A stretch of DNA of 64,000 nt from JAJXWB01 sp037044955 (lineage in GTDB: Bacteria > Pseudomonadota > Alphaproteobacteria > Rhizobiales > Beijerinckiaceae), in assembly GCA_037044955.1 (NCBI GenBank), contig JBAOHX010000003.1, forward strand, positions 1 to 64,000. The letters run 5' to 3'. The translations under genes and the position numbers were made by a program. Shown here piece by piece: positions 1-11,107 of the stretch (position 1 is the stretch's first letter; each line of letters starts with the position of its first letter). The notes under the pieces are model-generated. The model searched no databases, was not told where the DNA came from, and saw only the letters and a list, made by a program, of their open reading frames with translations.

Positions 1-233
1 CGCTCGCCGCGATCTCCGCCGTCACGGCGGCCGCCGACGCCCGACCCCGCAAGCGCCAGGCCTATGGCGCGGACGTCATCGTCGTGCGCCCGCGCGCCTT
101 CACCGATTCCGGCACGGTCGTGCCGGTCGGCAGCCGCAACCTCTATGTGCTGCAGTCGACCTACTACAACATGCAGCCCTACGAGCGTTATTCGCCGGGC
201 ATGCTGTGGCGCCCCGATCCGGGCATGCGCTGA
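1..233 (+). CDS. C-terminal fragment of a small, probably exported protein
   Basis: The window opens inside this gene. The readable part gives about 76 residues, ending at a TGA at 231-233. The visible start is an Ala-rich stretch (LAAISAVTAAADARPRKR) that looks like the end of a signal peptide. A short Tyr-rich tail follows, with YVLQSTYYNMQPYERYSP near the end. No family is recognised. It is followed by a palindromic repeat and then by leuB on the opposite strand, so it is the last gene of its unit. The reading frame is certain only in the sense that it stays open to the window edge. Confidence 0.5.
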   Translation, partial: LAAISAVTAAADARPRKRQAYGADVIVVRPRAFTDSGTVVPVGSRNLYVLQSTYYNMQPYERYSPGMLWRPDPGMR

Positions 234-251
234 GGTTCGGGCAAACGGATT

Positions 252-342
252 GTCGTCCCGGCCGAAGCGAAGCGGAGAGCCGGGACCCGGAAACCGGGTC
301 AACGCTGGATCCCGGATCGGCCTGCGGCCGTCCGGGATGACA
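252..342. repeat. Extragenic palindromic repeat, family A copy 1
   Basis: An imperfect inverted repeat with arms like CGTCCCGGCCGAAGCGAAGC and GGCCGTCCGGGATGAC. Related copies lie at 54081-54180 (inside ubiG) and 60284-60447. It lies between two convergent genes, a position typical of REP-like elements. Confidence 0.75.
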
Positions 343-346
343 ATGG

Positions 347-370
347 GTGAGCCTGAAGGCTCGCGATCCT
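347..370. repeat. Short palindrome, family E copy 1
   Basis: Core GCGAGCCTTCAGGCTCGC in variant form (GAGCCTGAAGGCTCGCGATC). Other copies lie at 7690-7723, 12171-12196 and 47429-47456. It lies directly before the leuB stop codon. Confidence 0.7.
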
Positions 371-371
371 C

Positions 372-1473
372 TTATTTCAATCGCGCGAGAATCGCGTCGC
401 CCATCGCCGACGTCGAGATCACGTCCTTCGCGTCGCCCTTGATGTCGGCGGTGCGCAGCCCCGCCGCCAGCACGTCCGCGATCGCCGCCTCGACCTTGTC
501 GGCGACCTCGCCCATCCCGAACGAATAGCGCAGGCACATGGCGAGCGAGCCGATCATCGCGATCGGATTGGCGATGCCCCTTGCCCGCGATGTCCGGCGC
601 CGAGCCGTGCACGGGCTCGTAGAGCGCGCGGCGCTTGTCGGTGACCTTGTCCACTTCGCCGAGCGAGGCGGAGGGCAGCATGCCGAGCGAGCCGGTCAGC
701 ATGGCCGCGATATCCGACAGCATGTCGCCGAACAGATTGTCGGTGACGATCACGTCGAACTGCTTGGGCCAGCGCACGAGCTGCATGGCCAGCGAATCCG
801 CGAGCTGGTGCTCGAGCTCGACATCGGCGTAGTCGCGCTTGTGGAGAGCCGTGATGACCTCGTTCCACAGGACGCCCGACTTCATCACGTTGCGCTTTTC
901 CGACGACGTCACCTTGTTGCGGCGCTTGCGCGCGAGCTCGAAGGCGACGCGGCCGATGCGCTCGATCTCGTAGGTGTCGTAGACCTGCGTGTCGATGCCG
1001 CGCTTCTGGCCGTTGCCGAGGTCGATGATCTGCTTCGGCTCGCCGAAATAGACGCCGCCGGTCAGTTCGCGCACGATCATGATGTCGAGGCCCTCGACGA
1101 TCTCGCGCTTCAGCGACGAGGCTTCGGCCAGCGCCGGGTAGCAGATCGCCGGGCGCAGGTTGGCGAACAGCGCCAGGTCCTTGCGCAGGCGCAACAGGCC
1201 GGCTTCCGGGCGCACGTCATAGGGCACGCCGTCCCATTTCGGACCGCCGACCGCGCCGAACAGCACGGCGTCGGCGGCCATGGCGAGCTTCATGTCGCTT
1301 TCGGAGATCGAGGCGCCGTGCGCATCGTAGGCCGAGCCGCCGACGAGGCCGCGCTCGATCTCGAATTTCGCCACGCCCATGGCGGCGAGCCGGGCGAGAA
1401 CCTTCTCCACCTCGCTCATCACTTCGGGGCCGATGCCGTCGCCGGGTAGGAGGAGGAGCTTGTAGGTCGCCAT
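372..1473 (-). CDS. leuB: 3-isopropylmalate dehydrogenase (single-base frameshift)
   Basis: LeuB catalyses the NAD-dependent oxidative decarboxylation of 3-isopropylmalate, the third step of leucine synthesis, in the cytoplasm. The N-terminus (LLLPGDGIGPEVM) and the later metal-site motif VTDNLFGDMLSD are intact, as is VHGSAPDIAGKG. After that motif the frame is lost. A run of four C at 577-580 has one base too many, and the expected ending (ANPIAMIGSLAMCLRYSFG through AILARLK) continues in the next frame to a stop at 372-374. With one base removed the protein is 366 residues, the usual length. leuC and leuD lie about 38 and 42 kb away on the other strand. The break is probably a sequencing error. 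Confidence 0.93.
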
Positions 1474-1621
1474 TATCCGTCTCGATTAAGGTTGCCGGGC
1501 GTTTTGCTACAGAAGGCCGACCCGGACGGCAAGTTTGGTTCGGAATTTGGATTTGTCGGTCCACCTCGACCGTCGCCGTCCCATTTCGGGATTGCCGGTC
1601 TTCCCCCGGGGCCAGACGCAC

Positions 1622-2137
1622 ATGAAACTTCGCAGCCTTTATCTGGGGCTTGGGCTTTTCCTCGGCGCCGCGGCCACGGCTGCGGCCTTCAACGTTCATT
1701 CCATCGTCCCGCACCAGCCCGGCCGGACCGCCGACTGGGTGAAGCAGATGAAAGTCGAGGAATACGGCCGCCAGCAGGTGATCTACCACATCGACCAGCG
1801 CGCGGGCGTTCTCAGCGGGCATTTCCGCCACGTCCTGCAGGTCGCCCAGAATCACGTGGACGCGGTCGGCGCCGACAGGCTCGACCTGCGGATCATCCTG
1901 CAGGGCGAGGGCGTCGATTTCCTCTCCTGGGCGCGCGACAATTTCGACGCCCGCCACAAGATCGACGAGTTGAAACTGCTGGGCGTGAAATTCCTCGTCT
2001 GCCGCAACACGCTTCTCGCGCGCGGCATCGATCCCGACCGCGAACTCTACGACGTCGCCAGGGAAGACGTGATCCGCACGGCCGTTGGCGAGATCGCGCA
2101 GCTCGAGCAGAAGGGGTTCCAGTACATAAAGCCGTGA
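1622..2137 (+). CDS. DsrE/DsrF-like family protein with signal peptide
   Basis: A 171-residue protein that starts with a clear export signal (MKLRSLYLGLGLFLGAAATA, with cleavage likely around residues 21-23). A DsrE-like fold follows. Hallmarks of this family are the segment RLDLRIILQGEGVDFL and the single Cys in KFLVCRNTL, the position used by sulfur carriers. Members are small periplasmic or cytoplasmic proteins linked to sulfur transfer, but the exact role of this branch is unknown. The ATG at 1622 was chosen because the signal peptide starts there. It is a single gene transcribed away from leuB. Confidence 0.75.
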   Translation: MKLRSLYLGLGLFLGAAATAAAFNVHSIVPHQPGRTADWVKQMKVEEYGRQQVIYHIDQRAGVLSGHFRHVLQVAQNHVDAVGADRLDLRIILQGEGVDFLSWARDNFDARHKIDELKLLGVKFLVCRNTLLARGIDPDRELYDVAREDVIRTAVGEIAQLEQKGFQYIKP

Positions 2138-2140
2138 GCT

Positions 2141-2419
2141 TCAAAGGCGGTTCTGCAAATTGTGCCCGTGAACCCAACCTGCTTTGTAATCTGCGTCAAC
2201 GAAGCAGACCTTCAAATCGGCTTGATAATCATTGCTCACCCAATAGAGCTTTGTCGTCGCTTTGTAATCATCTTTGACATAAAACCAAAGCCCATCGCTA
2301 TCCGCTTTGTAATCTTCGGACACCACAAAAATTTTCAGATCAGCCTGATAATCTTGGTCTACCTTGTAGGCCTTCACGTCCGCACGGTAGTCTTGGTCCA
2401 CTACAAAGATCTTTGCCAT
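2141..2419 (-). CDS. DUF6150-type YKAD-repeat protein
   Basis: A 92-residue protein made almost entirely of six tandem units of 13-15 residues. The consensus is roughly KhhFVxxDYKAD, where h is hydrophobic. Examples are KIFVVDQDYRAD, KIFVVSEDYKAD and KLYWVSNDYQAD. This matches the DUF6150 family as I know it, and no function is established for that family. The regular repeat suggests a small beta-solenoid or a binding surface. There is no signal peptide or membrane segment. The base composition is clearly lower in GC than the neighbours, which suggests acquired DNA. Its stop lies 3 bases from the stop of the convergent DsrE-like gene. Confidence 0.8.
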   Translation of the reverse strand: MAKIFVVDQDYRADVKAYKVDQDYQADLKIFVVSEDYKADSDGLWFYVKDDYKATTKLYWVSNDYQADLKVCFVDADYKAGWVHGHNLQNRL

Positions 2420-2604
2420 CGAAGCACCCCACGAACATTAGAAGGATAGCAGCGATTTGCTGAACGGAAAGTGCGGCAAATAGACCGATTGACGCACCTC
2501 GTTTGCGTGGCCGACCCCTCGGCTTACCACGCCGTACGATCAATTGCAGTGATCCTGGTTGGGTCCTGAACGCTCGGGCCGCGCCCGTCAAGACGGAGAA
2601 GACA

Positions 2605-3411
2605 ATGGCTGCGCTCGATTCCTCCGCCGTATGGGGCAGCGACCGCGAGACTGCGCTTTTCGCTGATCTTGTGCTGGCGTCCGTGAACCACGTCGCGACC
2701 GAGCCTGTGATCGGCATGTTGCCGATGATCGGTCGAAAATACTCTCGGCAACTCATGGTGATCGGTCGAGCGCCGAATGGTTGGAACCGCATCGGCGGTT
2801 GGGAGAACGGCATCGAGCCTTCCGACCTCGGCGATGAGGAGCGGCGCTGGAGTTTTGCTCAAGCAATTTACAGGTCTGTCTCAGAAACGAAATCGCCGGC
2901 GGAGTGCCCCATGTCGTGGGTCACGAACCAATGGAGTTCCAAGGCCTGCTACAACTCCGCGAGGTCAGCATTTTGGCGCGTGATCCGCTCGGTCGTTGCG
3001 CGCCTCAACATCGCGGACGTCGACGGACCTGAGTGGCCGTCGCATCTAGTTTGGTCAAATCTGTACAAGATCGCGCCTGCCCAAGGCGGAAATCCCCACG
3101 GCGAACTTCGCAGATCGCAACTCGCAGGATGTCGGACGCTGCTTCAATGGGAATTGGAGACTTTCCGGCCTGAACGAATCCTGATTCTGAGTGGATGGTG
3201 CCACTGGGCAGAGCCGTTCTTACAGATGAATTTGCGAGACCAAGCGGAGCCAAGCGGCGGACGGTACGTCGAGCGAACTGGACGTCTGAACTTCTGTTCT
3301 GAGATGGCAGATTGCGTCGTCGCCTGTCATCCGCAAGGAAAACGCGAGGCCGATTGGTTAGCCGAGGTCATAGCTGCGTTCAGCGGATGCGATCCTCGAC
3401 CTGGCGCCTGA
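2605..3411 (+). CDS. Hypothetical protein, possibly uracil-DNA-glycosylase-like
   Basis: A 268-residue cytoplasmic protein that I do not recognise with confidence. The start at 2605 is preceded by a good ribosome binding site (GGAGAAG, 2593-2599). The frame is open further upstream but without such a site. Segments such as LMVIGRAPNGWN near the N-terminus, VWSNLYKIAPAQGGNP in the middle and RILILSGWCHWAEPF near the C-terminus recall the layout of the uracil-DNA glycosylase superfamily. This is only a resemblance by eye, and the catalytic residues cannot be assigned. GC content is lower than in the flanking genes. With the DUF6150 gene it forms an accessory patch between conserved genes. Confidence 0.6.
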   Translation: MAALDSSAVWGSDRETALFADLVLASVNHVATEPVIGMLPMIGRKYSRQLMVIGRAPNGWNRIGGWENGIEPSDLGDEERRWSFAQAIYRSVSETKSPAECPMSWVTNQWSSKACYNSARSAFWRVIRSVVARLNIADVDGPEWPSHLVWSNLYKIAPAQGGNPHGELRRSQLAGCRTLLQWELETFRPERILILSGWCHWAEPFLQMNLRDQAEPSGGRYVERTGRLNFCSEMADCVVACHPQGKREADWLAEVIAAFSGCDPRPGA

Positions 3412-3446
3412 AACACACCCGGGACCACCCGCCGCGCGCGGGTCGT

Positions 3447-3489
3447 AGGGCCACCCTCTCCCGCCTTGTGGGAGAGGGGAGGAAGCCCC
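3447..3489. repeat. Palindromic repeat, family G copy 1
   Basis: A hairpin element with arms CCCTCTCCCGC and GGGAGAGGGGAGG, directly after the aconitase stop codon. The same family occurs at 21411-21538 and, translated, at 34430-34551. It could fold in the 3' end of the acnA transcript. Confidence 0.6.
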
Positions 3490-6219
<2,730 letters not shown>

Positions 6220-6349
6220 GGCGATCTTCCTGCGCATCGAGGATGAGAGACGCGCTTATAGATAATTTGCGCGAAGCCCGCTACACGACAAGGCGGGGCG
6301 CGCTGATTTTGCAGGCGCCGGTCGCAGAACAGGTTCAGCGCAAGCCAAC

Positions 6350-6961
6350 ATGCGTCTTCTTGCCGAAAATGTCTCCGTGGATCGCGGCGGGCGGCGCATC
6401 GTCGACAGCGTCGATTTCGTTCTGTCGGATGGCGAGGCGCTGATCCTGTCCGGCCCCAATGGCGCGGGCAAGTCGACGCTGCTGCGCGCCATCGCGGGCC
6501 TCCTGCCGCTGGCGTCCGGCGCGCTGACGCTGGACGGCGAGAGCGAGGAGCTCCCTTCGTCGCTGCACTACGTCGGCCATGCCGAGGGCATGAAGCCCGC
6601 GCTCACCGTGCGCGAAAACCTCGCCTTCTGGTTCTCGTTTCTCGCGCGCGGCGATGCGGGCGCGGCGCTCGCGCCTGTCGATGCGCTGGACGCCTTCGGC
6701 CTCGCGCATGTCATCGACATTCCCGCCGGCTATCTCTCGGCCGGGCAGAAGCGCCGCGTCGCGCTCGCCCGCCTGCTCGTCGCGCCGCGCCCCATCTGGC
6801 TGCTCGACGAGCCGACGACGGCGCTCGACGTGCGCGCGCAGGGCGCGCTCGCCGCCGTCATGGCGCGCCATCGCGCCGGCGGCGGCATCGTCTTGGCCGC
6901 GACCCATTCGCCCGTCGGCCTCGAGAGCGCCGGCGAACTGAAGCTGGGAGTGGCTGCGTGA
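6350..6961 (+). CDS. ccmA: Haem exporter ATP-binding protein CcmA
   Basis: CcmA is the ATPase of the CcmABCD system, which loads haem onto CcmE for periplasmic cytochrome c maturation (System I). The protein is 203 residues with Walker A GPNGAGKST at residues 35-43, signature-like LSAGQKRRVALARL and Walker B IWLLDEPT. It ends in a 4-base overlap with ccmB, so the two are translationally coupled. It is the first gene of the ccmABCD operon. Confidence 0.96.
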   Translation: MRLLAENVSVDRGGRRIVDSVDFVLSDGEALILSGPNGAGKSTLLRAIAGLLPLASGALTLDGESEELPSSLHYVGHAEGMKPALTVRENLAFWFSFLARGDAGAALAPVDALDAFGLAHVIDIPAGYLSAGQKRRVALARLLVAPRPIWLLDEPTTALDVRAQGALAAVMARHRAGGGIVLAATHSPVGLESAGELKLGVAA

Positions 6962-7629
6962 CAAGCCCGCTCCTCGCCCTGTTCCGGCGCGAATTCGCCA
7001 TCGCCCGCCGCATCGGCGGTTCGGGCTCGATGGGCGTCGTCTTCATGCTGATGCTGGTGACGATCCTGCCCTTCGCCATCGGGCCGGACCTCAACCTGTT
7101 GCGCCGCATCGGCCCCGCCATCCTCTGGATCGCCGCGCTGCTCGCCATGCTGCTCGGCCTCGACCGGCTGTTTCAGGCGGATTTCGAGGACGGTTCGCTC
7201 GACCAGCTCCAGCTCGGCGCGACGCCGCTCGAATTCGTGGTCCTCGCCAAATGCCTGGCGCACTGGATGACGACCGCCCTGCCGCTGGTGATCGCCGCGC
7301 CGCTGTTCGGCGTGCTGATGGCGCAGGAGGCGAGCGCCATGCTCGGCATCGGCGTGTCGCTGCTGGTCGGCACGCCCGCGCTCACCTTCATCGGCGCGGT
7401 CGGCGCGGCCGCCACGGTGTCGCTGCGGCGCGGCGGCCTGCTGATGGCGCTGCTCGTGCTGCCTTTATGCATCCCGGCCCTGATCTTCGGCGTGTCGGCC
7501 GCCACGGCGGCCTCGGGCGGGACCATTCCCTTCGCCACGCCGCTGGCCATCCTGGCGGCGCTGACGCTGGCGGCAGGCGCGCTGTGCCCCTTCGCGGCGG
7601 CCGCGCTGCTGCGGCGGCTGGGAGAGTGA
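6958..7629 (+). CDS. ccmB: Haem exporter permease CcmB
   Basis: CcmB is the membrane subunit that works with CcmA in the cytochrome c maturation ABC complex. The protein is 223 residues with about six hydrophobic segments, including VFMLMLVTILPFAI and ILWIAALLAMLLGL. The start is a GTG at 6958 that overlaps the ccmA stop. A 106-base gap containing a short palindrome separates it from ccmC. Confidence 0.95.
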   Translation: MTSPLLALFRREFAIARRIGGSGSMGVVFMLMLVTILPFAIGPDLNLLRRIGPAILWIAALLAMLLGLDRLFQADFEDGSLDQLQLGATPLEFVVLAKCLAHWMTTALPLVIAAPLFGVLMAQEASAMLGIGVSLLVGTPALTFIGAVGAAATVSLRRGGLLMALLVLPLCIPALIFGVSAATAASGGTIPFATPLAILAALTLAAGALCPFAAAALLRRLGE

Positions 7630-7689
7630 CGCCCGCCCGGCGACTGATCCAGGTCAAATTGCCATCGCATTTTTGAGGGCATAAGACGG

Positions 7690-7723
7690 ACCCGAACTGC
7701 GAGCCTTCAGGCTCGCGGTCCAA
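7690..7723. repeat. Short palindrome, family E copy 2
   Basis: GCGAGCCTTCAGGCTCGC lies in the ccmB-ccmC spacer, 12 bases before the ccmC start. It could form a hairpin in the operon mRNA and affect ccmC translation. Confidence 0.7.
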
Positions 7724-7735
7724 CTACGGAAAACG

Positions 7736-8494
7736 ATGCTTCGTTTCGCCAACCCGTCCTTCGTGCTGCGCTTCGCCGCCCGCGCCGTGCCGATCTTCGG
7801 CGCGCTGGCCGCGATCCTCATCGCCGTCGGCCTCTATCTCGTCTTCTTCGTCGCGCCCGCCGACTACCAGCAGGGCGAGACCGTGCGCATCATGTACATC
7901 CACGTTCCGGCCGCCTGGCTCGGCCTGTTCGCCTACATGGTCATGGCCTCTGCCGCGCTCGGCACGCTCGTCTGGCGCCATCCCGTCGCCGACGCCGCGC
8001 AAAAATCGGCCGCCCCGCTCGGCGCCATGTTCACCTTCGTCTGCCTCGTCACCGGCTCTCTCTGGGGCAAGCCGATGTGGGGCACGTACTGGGTGTGGGA
8101 CGCGCGGCTCACCTCGATGCTGGTGCTGCTGCTCATCTATCTCGCGCTGATCGCGCTGTGGAACACGATCGAGGAGCCGCAACGCGCCGCCAAGGCCGCC
8201 GCCGTCATGACGCTCGTCGGGCTCGTCAACATTCCCATCATCAAATTCTCGGTCGACTGGTGGAACACGCTCCATCAGCCGGCCTCCGTCTTCAAGGCGA
8301 GCGGGCCGGCGATCTACGCCTCCATGCTCTGGCCGCTGCTCATCATGGCCATCGGCGCGACCTTCCTGTTTCTCGCGCTGCATCTCATGTCGATCCGCAA
8401 CGAGATCCTGCGCCGCCGCCTCGACCGCCTGACGCGGCTGGCGGCGAGCGCCAGCGACATGCCGCGCGCCGCGCGTTTCGAGCCTGCGCAATGA
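7736..8494 (+). CDS. ccmC: Haem exporter protein CcmC
   Basis: CcmC binds haem on the periplasmic face of the inner membrane and passes it to CcmE. The protein is 252 residues with about six transmembrane segments. It carries the tryptophan-rich family motif WGTYWVWDARLTS near residues 117-129, flanked by conserved histidines (for example MYIHVPAAW and WWNTLHQPAS). It overlaps ccmD by four bases (ATGA). Confidence 0.96.
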   Translation: MLRFANPSFVLRFAARAVPIFGALAAILIAVGLYLVFFVAPADYQQGETVRIMYIHVPAAWLGLFAYMVMASAALGTLVWRHPVADAAQKSAAPLGAMFTFVCLVTGSLWGKPMWGTYWVWDARLTSMLVLLLIYLALIALWNTIEEPQRAAKAAAVMTLVGLVNIPIIKFSVDWWNTLHQPASVFKASGPAIYASMLWPLLIMAIGATFLFLALHLMSIRNEILRRRLDRLTRLAASASDMPRAARFEPAQ

Positions 8495-8658
8495 CCTCGG
8501 ATCATTTCTTCTTCATCGCCCTGTCCTACGGCATAACGATCGTCGCGGTGCTCGGCATGATCGCGGCCATCGCGCTCGACTATCGCCGGCTGAAGAAGGC
8601 GCTGCAGGCGATGGGCGTCACCGTCGCCGCCCGCGACGAACGGGCCGATCTCGACTGA
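8491..8658 (+). CDS. ccmD: Haem exporter protein CcmD
   Basis: A 55-residue protein with one N-terminal membrane helix (residues about 8-28, ALSYGITIVAVLGMIAAIAL) and a charged tail (DYRRLKKAL). This is the typical CcmD pattern. CcmD stabilises the CcmABC complex and helps release holo-CcmE. Its ATG overlaps the ccmC stop. The usual next gene, ccmG (dsbE), is not here. Confidence 0.9.
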   Translation: MTSDHFFFIALSYGITIVAVLGMIAAIALDYRRLKKALQAMGVTVAARDERADLD

Positions 8659-8716
8659 CGGGATTGCCGGGACCCGGCGGCTGGCCGACACTGGGCGCTC
8701 CCTACCGGAGCGCGCC

Positions 8717-9775
8717 GTGAAGATCGCCGACAGACCCGACATCGCCGAGGCCTTCGAGCGGCAGGCGAGCGCCTGCGCCGAACTCGGCGGCCCCTTCACC
8801 GCCAGCGTGTGCCGCGTGCTCGGCGCCAATCTCGACGATGCTTCCGCCTTCGGCCGCCGCGTCGCGGCCTGGCCCGCCGAATCGCTTGGCCCCGACCTCA
8901 TGCCGCTGCGTTGCTGCGCGGCGCTCAATCGGCTCGTGCGCACCGGCCGCGCGCCTGTTCTCGCCGCCTTCTACCCGCCGCAGGCGCCGGGCGACGACGA
9001 CGCCTTCTGGGGCGCGATCGCCGCGACCATTTCCGAACACGATGGCGAAATGACCGCCTTCCTCGACTCCGCCCCGCAGACGAACGAGGTCGTGCGTTCG
9101 GCCGTGCTGCTCGGGGGATTTCTGCAGATCGCGGCGGCGACCGGCATGCCGCTGGCGCTGCACGAGCTCGGCGCCAGCGCCGGCCTCAATCTCCTGTTCG
9201 ACCGCTACGCCTACGACCTCGGCGAGAACAGGCGCTGGGGCGCTGCGACATCTCCCGTGCGCATCGGCAGCGACTGGACGGGCGCCGCGCCCGCGCTCGA
9301 TACGCCCCTGAAGATCGCCTCGCGCGCCGCCGTCGATCTGCGCCCGGTCAATGCGCGTTCGCGCGAGGACCGCGAGCGGATGCTCGCCTATATCTGGCCG
9401 GAACAGACCGAACGGCTGCGCCGCATCGAGCCCGCGCTCGACATCGTCGCGGCGAGCGATCTCGCCATCGCGCAGGGCGACGCGCTCGCCTGGCTGAAGA
9501 ATGTCATGGCGGGGCCGCCGCAGGTCGGCCTCTGCCGCGTCGTCTATCACAGCGTCTTTTTTCAGTACCTGCCGGCGACCGTGCGCGACGAATTGCGCGA
9601 AACGATTGTCGCGCTCGGCGAGCGGGCCGATTCCGCCTCGCCCCTCGCCTGGCTGTCGATGGAGGCCGGACCCGCGCGAATGTCCTGCGAGTTGCGGCTG
9701 ACGATCTGGCCGGGCGGCGAGCGGCGCGTGCTGGCGGAAGTCGACTGGCACGGCCGCTGGGCGAAATGGGGGTAG
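8717..9775 (+). CDS. DUF2332 domain-containing protein
   Basis: A 352-residue cytoplasmic protein that matches the DUF2332 family. Diagnostic segments are ALHELGASAGLNLLFDRYAY (around residue 151) and the ending DWHGRWAKWG. The function is unknown. It lies 58 bases after ccmD on the same strand, so it may be cotranscribed with the ccm operon, but no functional link is known. Its TAG stop belongs to a repeat of family D that also supplies the stop of the L,D-transpeptidase gene at 33190. Confidence 0.85.
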   Translation: MKIADRPDIAEAFERQASACAELGGPFTASVCRVLGANLDDASAFGRRVAAWPAESLGPDLMPLRCCAALNRLVRTGRAPVLAAFYPPQAPGDDDAFWGAIAATISEHDGEMTAFLDSAPQTNEVVRSAVLLGGFLQIAAATGMPLALHELGASAGLNLLFDRYAYDLGENRRWGAATSPVRIGSDWTGAAPALDTPLKIASRAAVDLRPVNARSREDRERMLAYIWPEQTERLRRIEPALDIVAASDLAIAQGDALAWLKNVMAGPPQVGLCRVVYHSVFFQYLPATVRDELRETIVALGERADSASPLAWLSMEAGPARMSCELRLTIWPGGERRVLAEVDWHGRWAKWG

Positions 9776-9850
9776 AGCATATCCCGCAAGAGTTGCAGAC
9801 TTTTGCGACAAGGATATGCGGCGAAAACAATAAGATTGAGCGCGGCATGC
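9773..9850 (+). repeat. Family D repeat copy 1, supplies a stop codon
   Basis: Begins TAGAGCATATCCCGC and continues with an inverted pair around TTGCAGACTTTTGCGACAAG. Copies occur at 33188-33262 and 58284-58328. The first three bases are the stop codon of the DUF2332 gene. Confidence 0.75.
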
Positions 9851-9882
9851 GCTTCCGTGAAAAGGTGACGCGCTCTGGATAT

Positions 9883-10437
9883 TCAGCGCGCCGCTACGCG
9901 ACGAGCGATTTCCGGCGCAATGTCGGCGACCGAATATCCGGCCGCAGCGGCGGCGCGCGCGATCGCGGCCGCGTCGATCCCGCCCGGACGCGACGCCTCG
10001 CTCAGCGCCCAGACGTGCGCGGCCCGGTTTCCGCTACGGCAATAGAGCGCCACAGGCCGGCCGCCCTGCGCCAACGCGCGCGACAGAGCGTCGACATTGG
10101 CTGCGGGAATGGCGCCCGGTTCGGTCGGAATGAAGGCGAAGGACAGGCCAACCGCCGCGGCGCGCGCTTTCATCTGCTCCGAAGCCGAACCCGGAGTCGT
10201 CTCGGCATCGGGCAGCAGGTCGACGACCGACGCGACGCCTTCGGCTTTCAGTTTCGCCATGTCGTCGGGCGCAAGGCGCCCTGTCACGTAGATCCCCGGC
10301 GCAAGCAGCTTGACCTGACTGCTTGCGGCCGCCCGCAGAACGCCAAGCGTTTCCGCACGGGCCGCATGGCCGGGCCAGCCGGGCGCGGCAAAAATCGCGA
10401 TTGCGAGTGAGACAGCCGCGACCGAATAACGTTTCAT
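9883..10437 (-). CDS. DUF442 / TIGR01244-type phosphatase-like protein, exported
   Basis: A 184-residue protein that starts with a signal peptide (MKRYSVAAVSLAIAIFAAPG, cleavage likely after AARA). A dual-specificity-phosphatase-like domain of the beta-lactamase-hydrolase-like family follows. Visible landmarks are GIYVTGRLAPDDM, VVDLLPDAETTPG and the phosphate loop YCRSGNRA, which has the Cys-x5-Arg spacing. Some relatives act in sulfide metabolism, but that cannot be decided here because no sulfur oxidation gene is adjacent. The start at 10437 was chosen to begin the signal peptide. An upstream in-frame start exists at 10470. Confidence 0.75.
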   Translation of the reverse strand: MKRYSVAAVSLAIAIFAAPGWPGHAARAETLGVLRAAASSQVKLLAPGIYVTGRLAPDDMAKLKAEGVASVVDLLPDAETTPGSASEQMKARAAAVGLSFAFIPTEPGAIPAANVDALSRALAQGGRPVALYCRSGNRAAHVWALSEASRPGGIDAAAIARAAAAAGYSVADIAPEIARRVAAR

Positions 10438-10503
10438 TGCCTGAAGCCTCGCATCAGAAACCGGAGGCATATGCGCTCGCCGATCGCGCGGCGACGATCC
10501 GGA

Positions 10504-11107
10504 TCAAAGATGCTCCGGCGCCTTCTCCGCCTCGTCGCCCTTCAATTCGTGCTTCAGCATCAGCGGCGTCTGCGAGATGGCGAACAGGATGGTCAGCGGC
10601 ACGAAGCCGAAGACCTTGAACTTCACCCAGAAATCTTCCGGCTGCGTGCGCCACACGAATTCGTTCACCGCCGCCATCGCAATGAAGAACAGGCCCCAGC
10701 GCAGCGTCAGCTTGCGCCAGCCCTCTTCCGTCAGGTTCATCACGCTGTCGAAGGCGACCGACAGCAGCGCCTTGCCGAACAGCAGCCCGCCGAGCAGCGC
10801 GGCGGCGAACAGCAGGTAGACGATGGTCGCCTTCATCTTCACGAAAGTCGCGTCGTGCAGCAGCAGCGTCGCGCCGCCGAACACCACGACCATCGCCGCC
10901 GTCACCATCGGCATGACCGGCAGGTGCCTGGTCAGCGAATAGGTGACGGCGAGCGCGACGATGGTCGCGGCCATCAGCGCGCCAGTGCCCTGCGAAAATG
11001 CCGAACCTGGTGTAGACGAGAAAGAACAGGACCAGCGGCCCCATCTCCAGAAGCAGCTTCAACCCCGGCTTCAGTTTCTTGCGTGGGGCTGCGGGCGCGT
11101 TACTCAC
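10504..11107 (-). CDS. yciB: Inner-membrane septation protein YciB/IspZ (frameshift)
   Basis: YciB is an integral inner-membrane protein implicated in septation and envelope integrity. The N-terminal part (LKLLLEMGPLVLFFLVYTRFG) and the C-terminal part (RWGLFFIAMAAVNEFVWRTQ, then FGFVPLTILFAISQTPLM) are both typical but lie in different frames. One extra base in the CCC at 10988-10990 explains this, and the corrected protein is 200 residues with about five membrane segments. The start is a GTG at 11107 that overlaps the ftsY stop, so the two are translationally coupled. ftsY-yciB is a common alphaproteobacterial pair. Confidence 0.88.

Noticed and set aside
538..1449. A long open frame opposite leuB
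   Set aside because: Shadow of leuB, with no features of its own.
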